Part shown: in pieces, positions 15,201 through 27,200 of the stretch
How positions within the stretch are numbered: position 1 is the first letter of the stretch
How the letters are laid out: each line of letters begins with the position of its first letter
Assembly (NCBI RefSeq): GCF_018812025.1
Contig: NC_063062.1
Span: 38,204,228-38,268,227 of the forward strand
Source of the DNA: Megalobrama amblycephala
Taxonomy: Eukaryota > Chordata > Actinopteri > Cypriniformes > Xenocyprididae
Direction: 5' to 3'
Length of the DNA stretch: 64,000 nucleotides
The notes under the pieces: generated by a model
What the model saw: only the letters and a program-made list of their open reading frames with translations
The model's database searches: none
What the model was told of the DNA's origin: nothing
Position numbers and translations under genes: made by a program

Positions 15201-18200
15201 CATGTAAGAAAATGGCCGGGAGAAATAGTAAACTTTATAGTTACTTACACTATGTGTATCTGATATGAATAAAACACGTCGGCAGATTATATTTGATTTG
15301 ATTGTTATTGCTGTTTCCATCGGTTTTTCCTCCTAAAGACATCGGTTTGTACTTTACACATTTTAAATGTGTTGTTTTACTAGTAGGCCTACTTGTGTAT
15401 ATTTAAATGTCTGAAACCTAAAATAAACATTATGTTGTTGAAAACACTGCATAGATTTTTTTTTGGGGGGTTTTTTTAAACACTGCATAGTTGTGATAAA
15501 TGATAGCGCTGCTGAGCGCGTCCGTCTCTGGCTCAGCGGCAGCCAAAGCGTGAAAGCACAGTTTGAATCTGCCAGTTAAGTGACGTCACTGAACGTTCTC
15601 CCATGTGTGAGACCATATCGTTTAAAAGTTTAATAGAGATGGGCACAAAAATGACCAAATTTCTTCTCGTTTGTCGCACCCCACTTGTCATGTCTCTATT
15701 CACCACCAGTGGGGGGCGCCCCACACTTTGAGAAACGCTACTTTATTGGATCCATAAGGATGGGAGCTGCAATACATACAGGCATACAATTCTGACATTG
15801 TTTTTTTAAAATCTTTTATTCTATCTAAATTTGCTTTTTTATTTTTCATCCTTTTTTCCTTTTCTTTCCATTTATCTAATCTAAATTTCCTGTAGGTTTC
15901 TGAAAAGTCCTGCTGCACAGGAAGCGTGTGAGTATCTCACTAAAGTTCTGGGTAAAAGTCCATTATTACTGACAGAACTGGATCTGAGTGAAGATAAATT
16001 AGGAGATCTGGATGGAGAGAAGCTCTCTGCTCTTTTGATGGACTCTCATTGCAAAGTGGAGAAAATCAAGTGAGTCAATGTGATTTATACATGATGAGGC
16101 CTATTTTAACGATCTAAGCGCATGGTCTAAAGTGCACGATGCAGGTACATTTAGGGCGTGTCCGAATCTACTTTTGCTAGTTTAAGGACGGGAAAAATGG
16201 TCTGTGTGCCCGGCACATTGTCTATAAAGGTTTTCCATATTCTCTTAATGAGTCATGGCTGTGTTTTGGGCGTAATGTGCAATAAACCAACCAGAGTCTT
16301 ATCTCCTATTCCTTTTAAAACCAGTTGTGCTCGCACCATAGGGGATTTGCTATTTACAAGGCAGGATTTTCAAGCGGAATGACTGAACGCTTCTATAGTG
16401 AGGAAACGGATCTGCTCGTGCGCGAGGTTAAAAGGTCATGAAACCCCCCTGTTTTAGCCTGGTTGTTCACACCTCTGAGCTGCTAAAACTCTGTTAAAAT
16501 GGGCGTGTAAAGCTCTGGAAAAGTGGGAGTGTAGAGGGGGAGAAGAGGGGAGAGAACAACCAATGAAGCACAGACATACAACACACTCGTACAGAATAAT
16601 GAATATTAATATATGAGCACAGAGAATATGACAACAAACTCCCAAGCACAAGGGAGAAATGCAAAAGAATATTTAATAGGGCTAATAATAGGCTACTTTG
16701 ATTACGTTTACGAGCAATGCAGTCTCAATTGCTAATTTGTTTATTGAATAATCGTGCTGTCGTGTTCAGATGCTACACCACTGTATCAGTGTCCAGTTTG
16801 CACATATAATTCATTTGAAGAAGACTTGATGAAATATGTGTGCATAACTACACCGTGCTGGTTAATGTTTGGTGCAGGAGAATGTGTGAAATAAAAACTT
16901 TAAACACTGAAACTTTATTCTGTATGAGCTATGTGCCACGTGGCTAGTGTTATTAAACTCACCACGGAGCTCCGCGCTGAAACTATTAGTCCTATTAGTA
17001 TTAGTCCTATAGCCCTATTAATTAATAAACTACTAATTAATAGGGCTATTATTAGCCCTATTAATTAGCTGCACTTTTGTGACATTTGAATTCTCCGCTG
17101 TAATGCAATCTCATGCGAACATATTTTCCATTTGTGCTGGAAGATTACAGCAAAACAATCCACATGCACACAAACCTCTGCTCTGGTCGCGTCGCAGGAA
17201 AACACATTGTGTTGTAGCACTGAGGAAACGAACACCAACGATATGTCTCTGAATGACAAGAGACCGAGGCGAGAGAAGTGATACTTCCTCATGCATAATA
17301 CCGCAATTATAATCTATGCATACTACAGTGCAGTGATTGGATTAAATGAGCTTTATGTCATGAATATATATGTCGAGAATCGCTTGAAACGGTCTACATC
17401 AGCATGTTCAACCATGCCCATACTTGGGCCGAAAGTACACGATGACGTCAGATTTTGTGACGTTGCTCCGACTCAGCTTTTCAAACCGTAAGACAGAAAT
17501 CACTCTGAAAAATGCAAAAATAACAATTTTTCACTTATCAATAACATAATGAGTACCTTTAGTGTTTTCAATCATGTGCAGCCTATACATATCTGTTCAC
17601 AGCTCAAAAAAAGTGTTTTGGGGTTTCATGACCCATTAAAGTGCATGAGCAGACTACGGGAAAAGCCAGATTCCACCAAATCATTTTTATCTTTATGCAC
17701 ACAATAATAATCTTGTACATTGTAATCCTTTTATTTTTAATATTTGGCATGTTTGTTTGCTGCTGCGCTTCCCTGTGTGTGTAATAAAGCAGAATGTGCG
17801 CACATTGTGCACCTGCATATAGCCGCATTTTACTAATGCGCTCTTTAAATTACAAAAACAATATTGCAGCATTGACTTTAGACCAGGTTTCAGTTGGTCA
17901 ATGGTGCATTAGTTTATGTCAGTTGCCTCGAAATAGTAACGCATTTGTTATTTAAACAGCATGGCTCAGGACATGAAAATGATAACTGTTTCGGGCTGAA
18001 ACTAGCAAAAAACACCTGCTTTGCGCCTGGCGCCGCATTGAGTCTGGTGTATGATAGGGCCCCATAACTTCTACTTATTAATGATGAAAATCTTTCAGTC
18101 ATGTGAAGCAGGTATGAAGAGATGTTAAACTGGTGTGTGTTTAATGTGTACTGAATAATAAAAAATGGTGCTTCTGTGTTTAGGCTGAATAATTGTGAGC

Positions 18201-21200
18201 GGACACAGAAAAGCTGTTCAGTTCTAGCTACTGTTCTCTCCTCCAAAACCATCCTGAAAGAGCTGAACCTGAACAACAGCCGTCTGCTGGACTCAGGAGT
18301 CAAACAGATCTGTGAGGGACTGAAGGAATCAACACTGAAGATACTCAGGTGAGTACAGTTCACCATCAGATACACTCAACAACACAGCAATCACAGGGAT
18401 ATTATATATTTACTGAAGCTTCTTGCTCCTTGAAGTGCATTAAAATGTAAGAATACTAATTTTGTGGTTATACTAATTATACTAATTTTGTATTTTTTTA
18501 ACACACAGTTTAGGGTCCAATTCAACTCATGTCGTTCCACACCCAACCTTCATTCATCTTCGGAACACAAATTAAGATATTTTTGATGAAATCCAAGAGT
18601 TTCTGTACCACACATAGGGAGCAACGTCATTGCTTTGTTAAAATTGCTAATGTGACTACAGTGGTTCAACCTTAATGTTATGAAGTGATGAGAAACTTTT
18701 TGTGAGAAAAAACAAAAGAAAAATAACAAATTACTGTATTTAACATTTTGAACTGTTGTCATACACAGTTGATGTAATGAACACATTGCAGGCTTCCATA
18801 TTTATGCCAGAATGCCGGCTTAGTATTGGCAGATGTTTTTTTTTTTTTTTTTTTTTTTTGCCGTCTGCAGACTCAGTTCACAAACCCTTGGATGTCTTAA
18901 AAAAATATCTTAATTTGTGTTCTGAAGATGAATGAAGGTCTTACAGGTTTGGTGTGAAATGAGGGTGAGTAATTAATGACAGAAATTTGATTTTTGGGTG
19001 AACTAACCTTTTACAAATTAACTATGATTTTTGCCTCAATAAACTCCTAATTACTGCTTATTAATAGTTAGTAGTTGTAGTAGCAATTATGTTTAGGTAT
19101 GGGTATGATTTTGGGATGTAGAAGGAGATCATGCAGAATAATGCAATCTAAAATGAAAACAAAGGATTTTTGTTACCAGTAAGAAAATTGACACAATTGG
19201 GGAAAAAACTAAAGTGTAACAAGTTCAAGTTCGTAGGGAAGGAAGAGGACAGGGTCGACTTTGACTGCTGACTGAGTTTTTATTTCAATAACAAGATGTC
19301 CAAACAAAAGTCTGTGCAACGCACAATAAACAATCCACATCCACAGACGGGCTTCACTCCAGTAGTGCTCTCCAGCTCAGTCCCAGTGTTTCTCAGTCAG
19401 CAGTCCCTCTCTCTCTCACACACTCCTGCTTCTCCTGGTGTTTTATCCTGTCTCCGTGCCAATTACTGGAATTAGAAACAGGTGTTCGTGATTTACAATT
19501 AACCCACTCACTTACCAAGCGTCTCCCGACTCTCTCTCCTGCTGCAGACTTCACTGAACCACGCCCTCCCTGCCACATACCCCCACCGCCCGACTCAGGC
19601 CGGGGAGCCATCCCCCTCGGGCTCGCCCAGTTACTGCTGGATTCTTCTATTACCCCCATTTCAAGCATCGCTCCTAATTCTTCCTGAACTACTTTTTTCT
19701 TGTGTTCAGGTAAGCGATACGGCCGGCTGCGAACCACCACGCCCGGCTCTGTCTCGATATGGTGCTGAATGAGATTTGTACGACCAGGTAGGGGAGAAAA
19801 CACGTCAGCAAACTCTGCCTGTAATTTGGTTAAATCAATGAGCTGGGAGGGCGAGAGATGATCTCCCCCTGGGGCCAGTGCGAGAGATTCTTTTTTTATA
19901 TTCGCCTCTGGCCCAAGATCATCCTCTCCGCTAATCACCGTCGCCAGCATCACTGATTCTCCCTCATTCCATTTTTTAAGGAGATTGAGGTGGTAAATTT
20001 GACGTGCTCCCCTCCTATCTGAGCGTATTACCTCATAATCGAGCTCTCCAACTTGCCGTGTGACCTCAAATGGTCCTTGCCACTTTGCAAGTAATTTTGA
20101 ACTTGACGTTGGGAGCAATACAAGCACTTTATCTCCCGGTGCAAATTTACGCAAATTGGTCCCTCTGTTATACAGCCGGCTCTGTTTGTCCTGGGCCTGT
20201 AACAAATTCTCCATAGAGAGCCACCCCAAAGTGTGGAGTTTTGTTCTCAGGTCCAGCACATACTGAATTTCGTTTTTTGATTGAGACGGTCCGTCCTCCC
20301 AAGCCTCTCTTATGACGTCTAACACCCCTCTAGGCTGACGACCATAGAGAAGCTCGAAGGGGGAAAACCCCGTGGAGGCTTGCGGGACCTCTCGCACAGC
20401 GAACAACAGAGGTTCCAACCATTTATCCCAATTTTTGGCATCTTCCTGTACGAATTTACGAATCATTGTTTTAAGCGTGCAATTAAAACGTTTGACCAGC
20501 CCGTCCGTTTGTGGGTGAAAGACGCTGGTACGAATCGATTTAATGCCCAATAATTCATAAAGTTCGCGTAACGTCCGTGACATAAACGCCGTGCCCTGAT
20601 CAGTGAGGATTTCCTTGGGAATCCCCACTCGGGAGATTAAAGAAAACAGTGCGTCAGCAACACTCTTAGCGGAAATGTTGCGGAGAGCCACTGCTTCGGG
20701 ATATCGTGTTGCATAATCCACAATGACTAATGCAAAACGATGTCCTCGTGCTGATCGCTCTAATGGCCCGATGAGGTCCATGCCAATTCTCTCGAAGGGG
20801 ACCTGCATTAATGGGAGGGGGCGCAAAGGCGCTTTTGGGGTGGCCGGTGGGTTTACCAACTGACATTCACGACAAGCCGCGCACCACCTGCGCACATTCT
20901 CGTGAATGCCCGGCCAAAAAAATCGGGTCATGAGGCGATTTAGTGTCGTCACCTGTCCTAAATGACCAGCCATTGGATTAGAATGAGCCGCTTGAAAAAG
21001 CATTTCCCTGCGGCTCCTAGGAACTAACAACTGGGTTGTATCTTCTTTTGTCTGAGCGTCTTGGGTCACTCGATACAACCTATTTTTTATAATTGCAAAA
21101 TATGGATAAGTAAGCGGTTGTCCAGGATGGAGAGGCTGACCGTCAATGGTGGTGACCTGTTCAAACGCACGTTTCAGCGTCTCATCCTGAGACTGCTCCA

Positions 21201-24200
21201 AGGGAAAATCATCGCGCTCCGAGAGAATAAGTCTCTCGATTTCGCTCTGTTCCCCTGAGGCAGTACCCAGTGGTCCCGGTTCAGTCTCTCCCGCCTGCAC
21301 ACTCGCGTTCCTCTCCAGTGCATTTTTTCCCCAAGAGGCATCCGTACATAAAGCCCCCAATAATTCAGTAAACGCTGGCCAATTGGTTCCCAAAATTAAC
21401 GGATGCCGGAGGTGCGGGTTAACTGCCACCTCAACACTATGCTTTTGACCCCTGAATTGAATAATAACTGGCACCATAGGATATTCCACCACATCCCCGT
21501 GCACACACCGCACCCTAACCATGCGGCTTGTATCCAATGCCCCGGACGAAATCAGGCTTTGATGAACGGAGGTTTGGTTACAACCCGAGTCCACCAAAGC
21601 CTGATAGGTACCCCCTTGATACTCACAGGTATCTGGTACCGGCCAGCCTGACCAGGGGCAGTCTGCGGGTCGTCCGGGACCCGGATCATTGTCCCCACCT
21701 CAATGACAGGAGACCTGTCCACGAAATGCTCCGGGTCCCCGCAACGCCAACAGACCGGCCCAGACCTACCCGCCCTACCCGCCGCTCCCGGGGCGGAACA
21801 CGAGACGGGCCGGGCGGACGAGACCTGGGGAGAGGGACAGGTCTAGAGAGAGAGAGGGGAACAGAAGGAGAGAGAGAGATTGATGGTAAAAGTTCGCCGA
21901 CCCCTGGGCACGCCACCATATGGTCCTCTGCCAGATGGATGGCCGAATCCAGCGACGTGGGCCGGTGGCACTGGACCCACTCAGCCGTTTTCTTCGGAAG
22001 CCGAGTGGTAAACTGTTCCAGTACCACCCGATCGATGACTTGCTCCACGTCGCTTCCGTCGGCCAGCAGCCATTTGCGGCAGGAGTCCCGGAGCTGTTGG
22101 GCCATCAGGAATGGCCGGCCGGACTCCCCCAGCCCCAATGAGCGGAAGTACTGGCGATGTTGTTCCGGGGTCCGGCCGACGCGCTGTAGGATGGCCCGCT
22201 TGAGATCGTCGAAGACCAGGAGGTTCTGTACAGGGAGCTGCTGCGCCGCCACCTGCGCTTCTCCTGATAACAGGGGGATCAGGCGCACCGGCCACTCCCC
22301 CCGGGGCCACCCAGAAGCCTCAGCTGATCTTTCAAATAAGTCCATGAAGGCCTCTGGGTTATCCTGTGGCCCCATTTTATTCAGCGGCAGGTGGGTGGGC
22401 GCAGCGAGTGTGCTGGTGGTCCTAGCACGAACCTCCTGGTCAATCCAGCTCCGGAACCTCTCGCGGTCTTCCTGCTGGACCTGTATGATGGCCTCAAAGC
22501 GGCGCTCCTGATCTGTACGCAGGTCCAGCAGGGCTTGATGATGTTCCTGTTGCATGACCGTGAGGGATGAGATGATCTCCGCAAACGGCTGGGCAGAGGT
22601 CGAGTGCATGGCGGCGGCTCCCTTCTTCCTTCCCGGGTTTCGGCACCAGTGTAACAAGTTCAAGTTCGTAGGGAAGGAAGAGGACAGGGTCGACTTTGAC
22701 TGCTGACTGAGTTTTTATTTCAATAACAAGATGTCCAAACAAAAGTCTGTGCAACGCACAATAAACAATCCACATCCACAGACGGGCTTCACTCCAGTAG
22801 TGCTCTCCAGCTCAGTCCCAGTGTTTCTCAGTCAGCAGTCCCTCTCTCTCTCACACACTCCTGCTTCTCCTGGTGTTTTATCCTGTCTCCGTGCCAATTA
22901 TTGGAATTAGAAACAGGTGTTCGTGATTTACAATTAACCCACTCACTTACCAAGCGTCTCCCGACTCTCTCTCCTGCTGCAGACTTCACTGAACCACGCC
23001 CTCCCTGCCACATAAAGTAACTAAATTAAACCAAGATTTTCTTTTTTCGACTTTAGAAGTAGCCACAAAAATGCCACAAATTTTGTTAAGTTAATTTTGT
23101 ATAGTTTCGTTTTTATACACAATAATTTACATATTTATATATTTAACATGAGTACACAATGGTGTGTTTAATGTGGCACAGATCCTTCATAATGATCATA
23201 TAGGTTATATGCAACTTTATCACCCATTTTTTTCTTTATCACCTATTTTCCATAATCCTAATAAAAATAACATAATGTCAATAAGCAAAACAAATTTGTA
23301 TAAATTATTTAGGTAAATGTGTTAACTGTGTTACATGTAACAGCCTTAATATTTAATTATCTGTTAATATATTAACAATAAATTGCTAAAATGAAATGTA
23401 CTGGGAAGTAGGAAATAGATGTGCCAGTGTACAGTAATAGAAATGATCATGATAATGAACATGATAATGAACATGCACATAATTGTTGTTGTGGGCACTT
23501 CAAAATATTTCATAATACTTTATTAAAGATAGTTTCTGTATAATGAATGTAGATTTTTAGAATGAAATATTAGAATTACCTGGTTATAGTTGCTGCATTA
23601 AAGAGGCATGATCACTCTAATGTAAACAACCCCAACATGAAAAAGTGAATGAAAAAAATGAATGAAAAAGATGGGCTGAATGAATAAGCAAATTCACTCT
23701 CTGACAGTAGATGGTGCTGGTGGAACAGCTCCCCCTAAACAAAACACTGCTTTCTGTTTTATATCTGCCTGACACAGAGAAGGAAGTCAAAAAAATTTTT
23801 TTCAGTCTGTGTGAACTGTAAGTTGCAAACGACTTTTCTCCAGTGTTGTGACGTGTTTCCAAATGAAACGGAATATTGAATAGAGGGCGGAGTTTTACTT
23901 TAGCGTTCCTCCTCTCCATCCCTTGCTCATAGCAGACTAATGGTTGGAGGGGAGTGGTTTAGGCGTTTTCAACCCAAGCCGTCAAACTGACGTTATCAGA
24001 GAACTTTTCAGATTTTGATTAAAGATTACTACGACAAACATTTTTTTCTGTGTTTTAACTTGCACGGATTAATTGTTTACCACAAGACTAGTAATACGCA
24101 CTAGTAAAGTTAACAGGGTCAATTTTGATTTCATGACGGCTTTAATTTTGATACTGTCACATGTCTACTGGGAAGAAAGCTACAAAACTCAAAATACTAA

Positions 24201-27200
24201 AACATTTGTAAATATTGTATTTGATGAACATTTCTATCTGCACTAATCATTCTGTTTCAGTTTAAGTTATAATTCATCTGATAATTTAATTTGAAACACA
24301 ATGTTACATTTAATTCAAGTTTCATGTTTTCTAGACTGTCAGACTGCAGTATCACAGAAGAAGGTTATAAAGCTCTGGCTTCAGCTCTGAGATCAAACCC
24401 TTCACACCTGATAGAGCTGGATCTCACAGGAAATGATCCTGGACAATCAGGAGTGAAGGAGCTCATTGATTTACAGAGTTGGTGGTATTCACTGAAAAGA
24501 CTGAGGTGAGTGTTATCAAGACAATCAATTGCAATAGAGAATTAAACCGTCAAAAATAAATGTATAAAAGCTTTGAAATGACTAAAGGACCATGAAAATA
24601 TTATGAAAAAAAAAATCATTATTTGGCAGGTAATATCAATTTACTTACTCTATCTTCAGCAGTGGTGTAGTCGGGGCCATACTCACACATATGTCATATA
24701 CTTACTTTTTGCCCAGGGTTGTTTTCATAGTATGACTTCTAAGGATCAATACTTGCATGTAACCACTTGTTTTGTTCCTTCGAAAGTCCATAATTTTCGG
24801 TCATTTTATCTTCCCCTTTAACTGTGTGTCCAATAGTAATAGTTTTTCCAAAACTATTGTGTGACTGACAGTGCTGCAGCAAGATAACTCTGCCAGCCCT
24901 TATAAAAATTTACCATGGTTTTACTACAAATTAAAAAATAAAATAAAAAAAATAAAAAATAATAATTCCTTACATTTATATAGCGCTTTTCTGGGCACTC
25001 AAAGCGCTTTACATATTGAAGGGGGAATAAATAAATAAGCAAGTTATTGTAGTTATTCCATGGCAACTACAAATTAACCATGGTTTTGCTACAAAAAAGA
25101 TTTAACTATTGCATGTTTGTGGTTTTACAAATGGTAATCAATATGCCAAAACACATGGTTTTGCTATAATAAAACAGCTATTTTCTCTGTCTCTGTTACT
25201 AATATTAAATTATCATTTTAGTACTGATAACGGAAATTTGAGTCATTGCCATGCAAAGAAAGAATCACTTATGAGTGTCTTTCTTTAAACTATTTTATTG
25301 ATTAAAGTCACTTGCACTTAAATGTCTCATTGTGTGTGGGAGAGAGGCAGAATGTGCTGTCCACACATCAGTGGTTTTTCCAAATAGTTTCAAAAACCCA
25401 AAATATAGTAATAATCTTGCAGGAGATATAATTTCCTTCCTAAATTATAAAAGTAGCTCTAGCTTTTCACATGTAAAGTTCCACTTATATCTTGTGAGAA
25501 AAATATTAGACATTATATTATAAGTAAAAAATAAACATAAATTATTTTTTCAATTAAATAATTGCCTTTTATTTTACCACTGTACTGTACTTTTTTCCAC
25601 CCACTTACATAAAATGAAAAACATTAGTTTCAGATTTATCTGATTTATATATTCTAACACATAATATAATTCCAAATCAACAAACCTAATGCTGAACTAC
25701 TTTAGCCGTGCAGTAGGCTACTTGAAAAATAACCATTTTTTGAATGCATTGTATTTATTTAGTGATTTATTTAGTGATTTATTTAGTGATTTTTGTATTT
25801 TTTAATGAAACAAGTGTTACTAGTGACCAACAAAATAAAAACACATGTACTTTTTTATGGTTGAGCCAGGGTTCAGAATAGTAAACCACTTTTTTTGGTA
25901 GGACACCACTGGTCTTCAAGTTTTTGGATCCTGCTGCAGATGAAGCCTGTCAGTATTTGAGAAGTATTGTTGGTCAAAACCCGTTACTCCTGAGAAAGCT
26001 GAATCTGAGTGGACATGAACTAGGAGACACACGAGTGAAGCAGATCACTGCTCTACTGCAGGATAAACACTGTAAACTCAACACACTCATGTGAGTATTG
26101 TACACGCAGTATTGTAGTTTTAAAGTATGTTAAAGACACCTAGTAACAAACACAGTTCTCAGTAATCATGTTGGCGTCAAGTTCTTTGTGTTTGTAAATT
26201 TTCTCTCTTCTGTTCATCATTTTAGGCTGCGTGATTGTGGTCTAACAGAGGAAAGCTGTTCAGCTCTCGCTACAGTCCTGAGATCAAACTCCAGTCTGAA
26301 AGAGCTTGACATCAGTAACAATAATCAGCAGGATTCAGGAGTGAAGAAACTCCAGAACACATTAGAAAATACAAACTGCACACTGGAGAAACTCAGGTTC
26401 AGAGTTTATTCAACTATTGTTTGATTTAAATCTTAACAAAGTTTAACAGTAAATTAAAGAAACATGAGAAAAATACCTCTGTCAATTTTTTTTCTTGTAA
26501 GAGAAAAGGCATTTGATGATTTTTATGATATAAAATTGTTTTGAAAGTAATATTAATTGTATAACTTCTTTTATTTAAAATCTCTTTTCTAGTCTGTCAG
26601 ACTGCAGTATCAGTGAAGAAGGTTATAAAGCTCTGGCTTCAGCTCTGAGATCAAACCCTTCACACCTGATAGAGCTGGATCTCACAGGAAATGATCCTGG
26701 ACAATCAGGAGTGAAGGAGCTCAATGATTTACTACAGGATCAGAAGTGTCATCTCAAGACACTGAGGTGAGATGTGATCAAATAATACAAAATATAAAAT
26801 ATTAATAATTAACAGAAATACTATTTCACTAATGCAAAATTCTGCACAATTTATTGCATCAAAGTGATTTACTACTGATTTCCTACTTCTTTTCTGCAGG
26901 TTTTTGGGTTCTGCTGCAGATGAAGCCTGTCAGTATCTGACTGGAATTGTGGGTGAAAACCCATTACTCCTGAGAGAGCTGAATCTGAGTGAACATGAAC
27001 TAGTAGATAGAAACGTGAATCAGATTACTGCCCTACTGAAGGATAAACACTGTAAACTCAACACACTGATGTGAGTATTTCCTTTGGTTTAATACTTTAC
27101 ATGTAAAATATCTTTATCTGGTATAGACAAAAACTATCATTGTTGTTCATTAAAATGTTTTGTGATAAACTGAAGAATGTTTCTTGTCTTTGTTTTGTTT

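Larger units (their letters stand above)
19215..23012 (-). mobile_element. Ty3/gypsy LTR retrotransposon, Gmr1-like gene order, RT-deleted
   Basis: Two 363-bp LTRs bound a 3.8-kb element on the - strand, flanked on both sides by TAAAG, a perfect 5-bp target duplication. I saw one base difference between the LTRs, so insertion is recent. The order is gag, protease, integrase, then the start of reverse transcriptase. Integrase ahead of RT is typical of the Gmr1-like group of Ty3/gypsy elements. The RT stops after about 80 residues and the frame runs straight into the 3' end, so most of RT and all of RNase H are missing. Frame breaks in gag and before protease, and a lysine at the catalytic glutamate, add to its inactivity. 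It could have moved only with help from an intact relative. Confidence 0.9.
18349..24334. other. 6-kb intron carrying a gypsy retrotransposon
   Basis: Besides the retrotransposon (19215-23012) and a MITE remnant (about 18515-19014), the intron is AT-rich. A 23,600-24,000 block has slightly higher GC without a recognised exon. No LRR exon was seen. Confidence 0.65.

Noticed and set aside
17914..18375. 153-codon open frame on the - strand
   Set aside because: It is antisense to the class D LRR exon at 18184-18348; the same shadow occurs over the exon at 6521. No independent motif.
21528..22511. 327-codon open frame on the + strand
   Set aside because: It is antisense to gag of the gypsy element. 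Its arginine/serine-rich composition comes from GC-rich gag sequence.
24963..25030. Possible tRNA or SINE promoter
   Set aside because: The AAAGCGCTTTACA module is present, but no A and B boxes or tRNA fold could be found.
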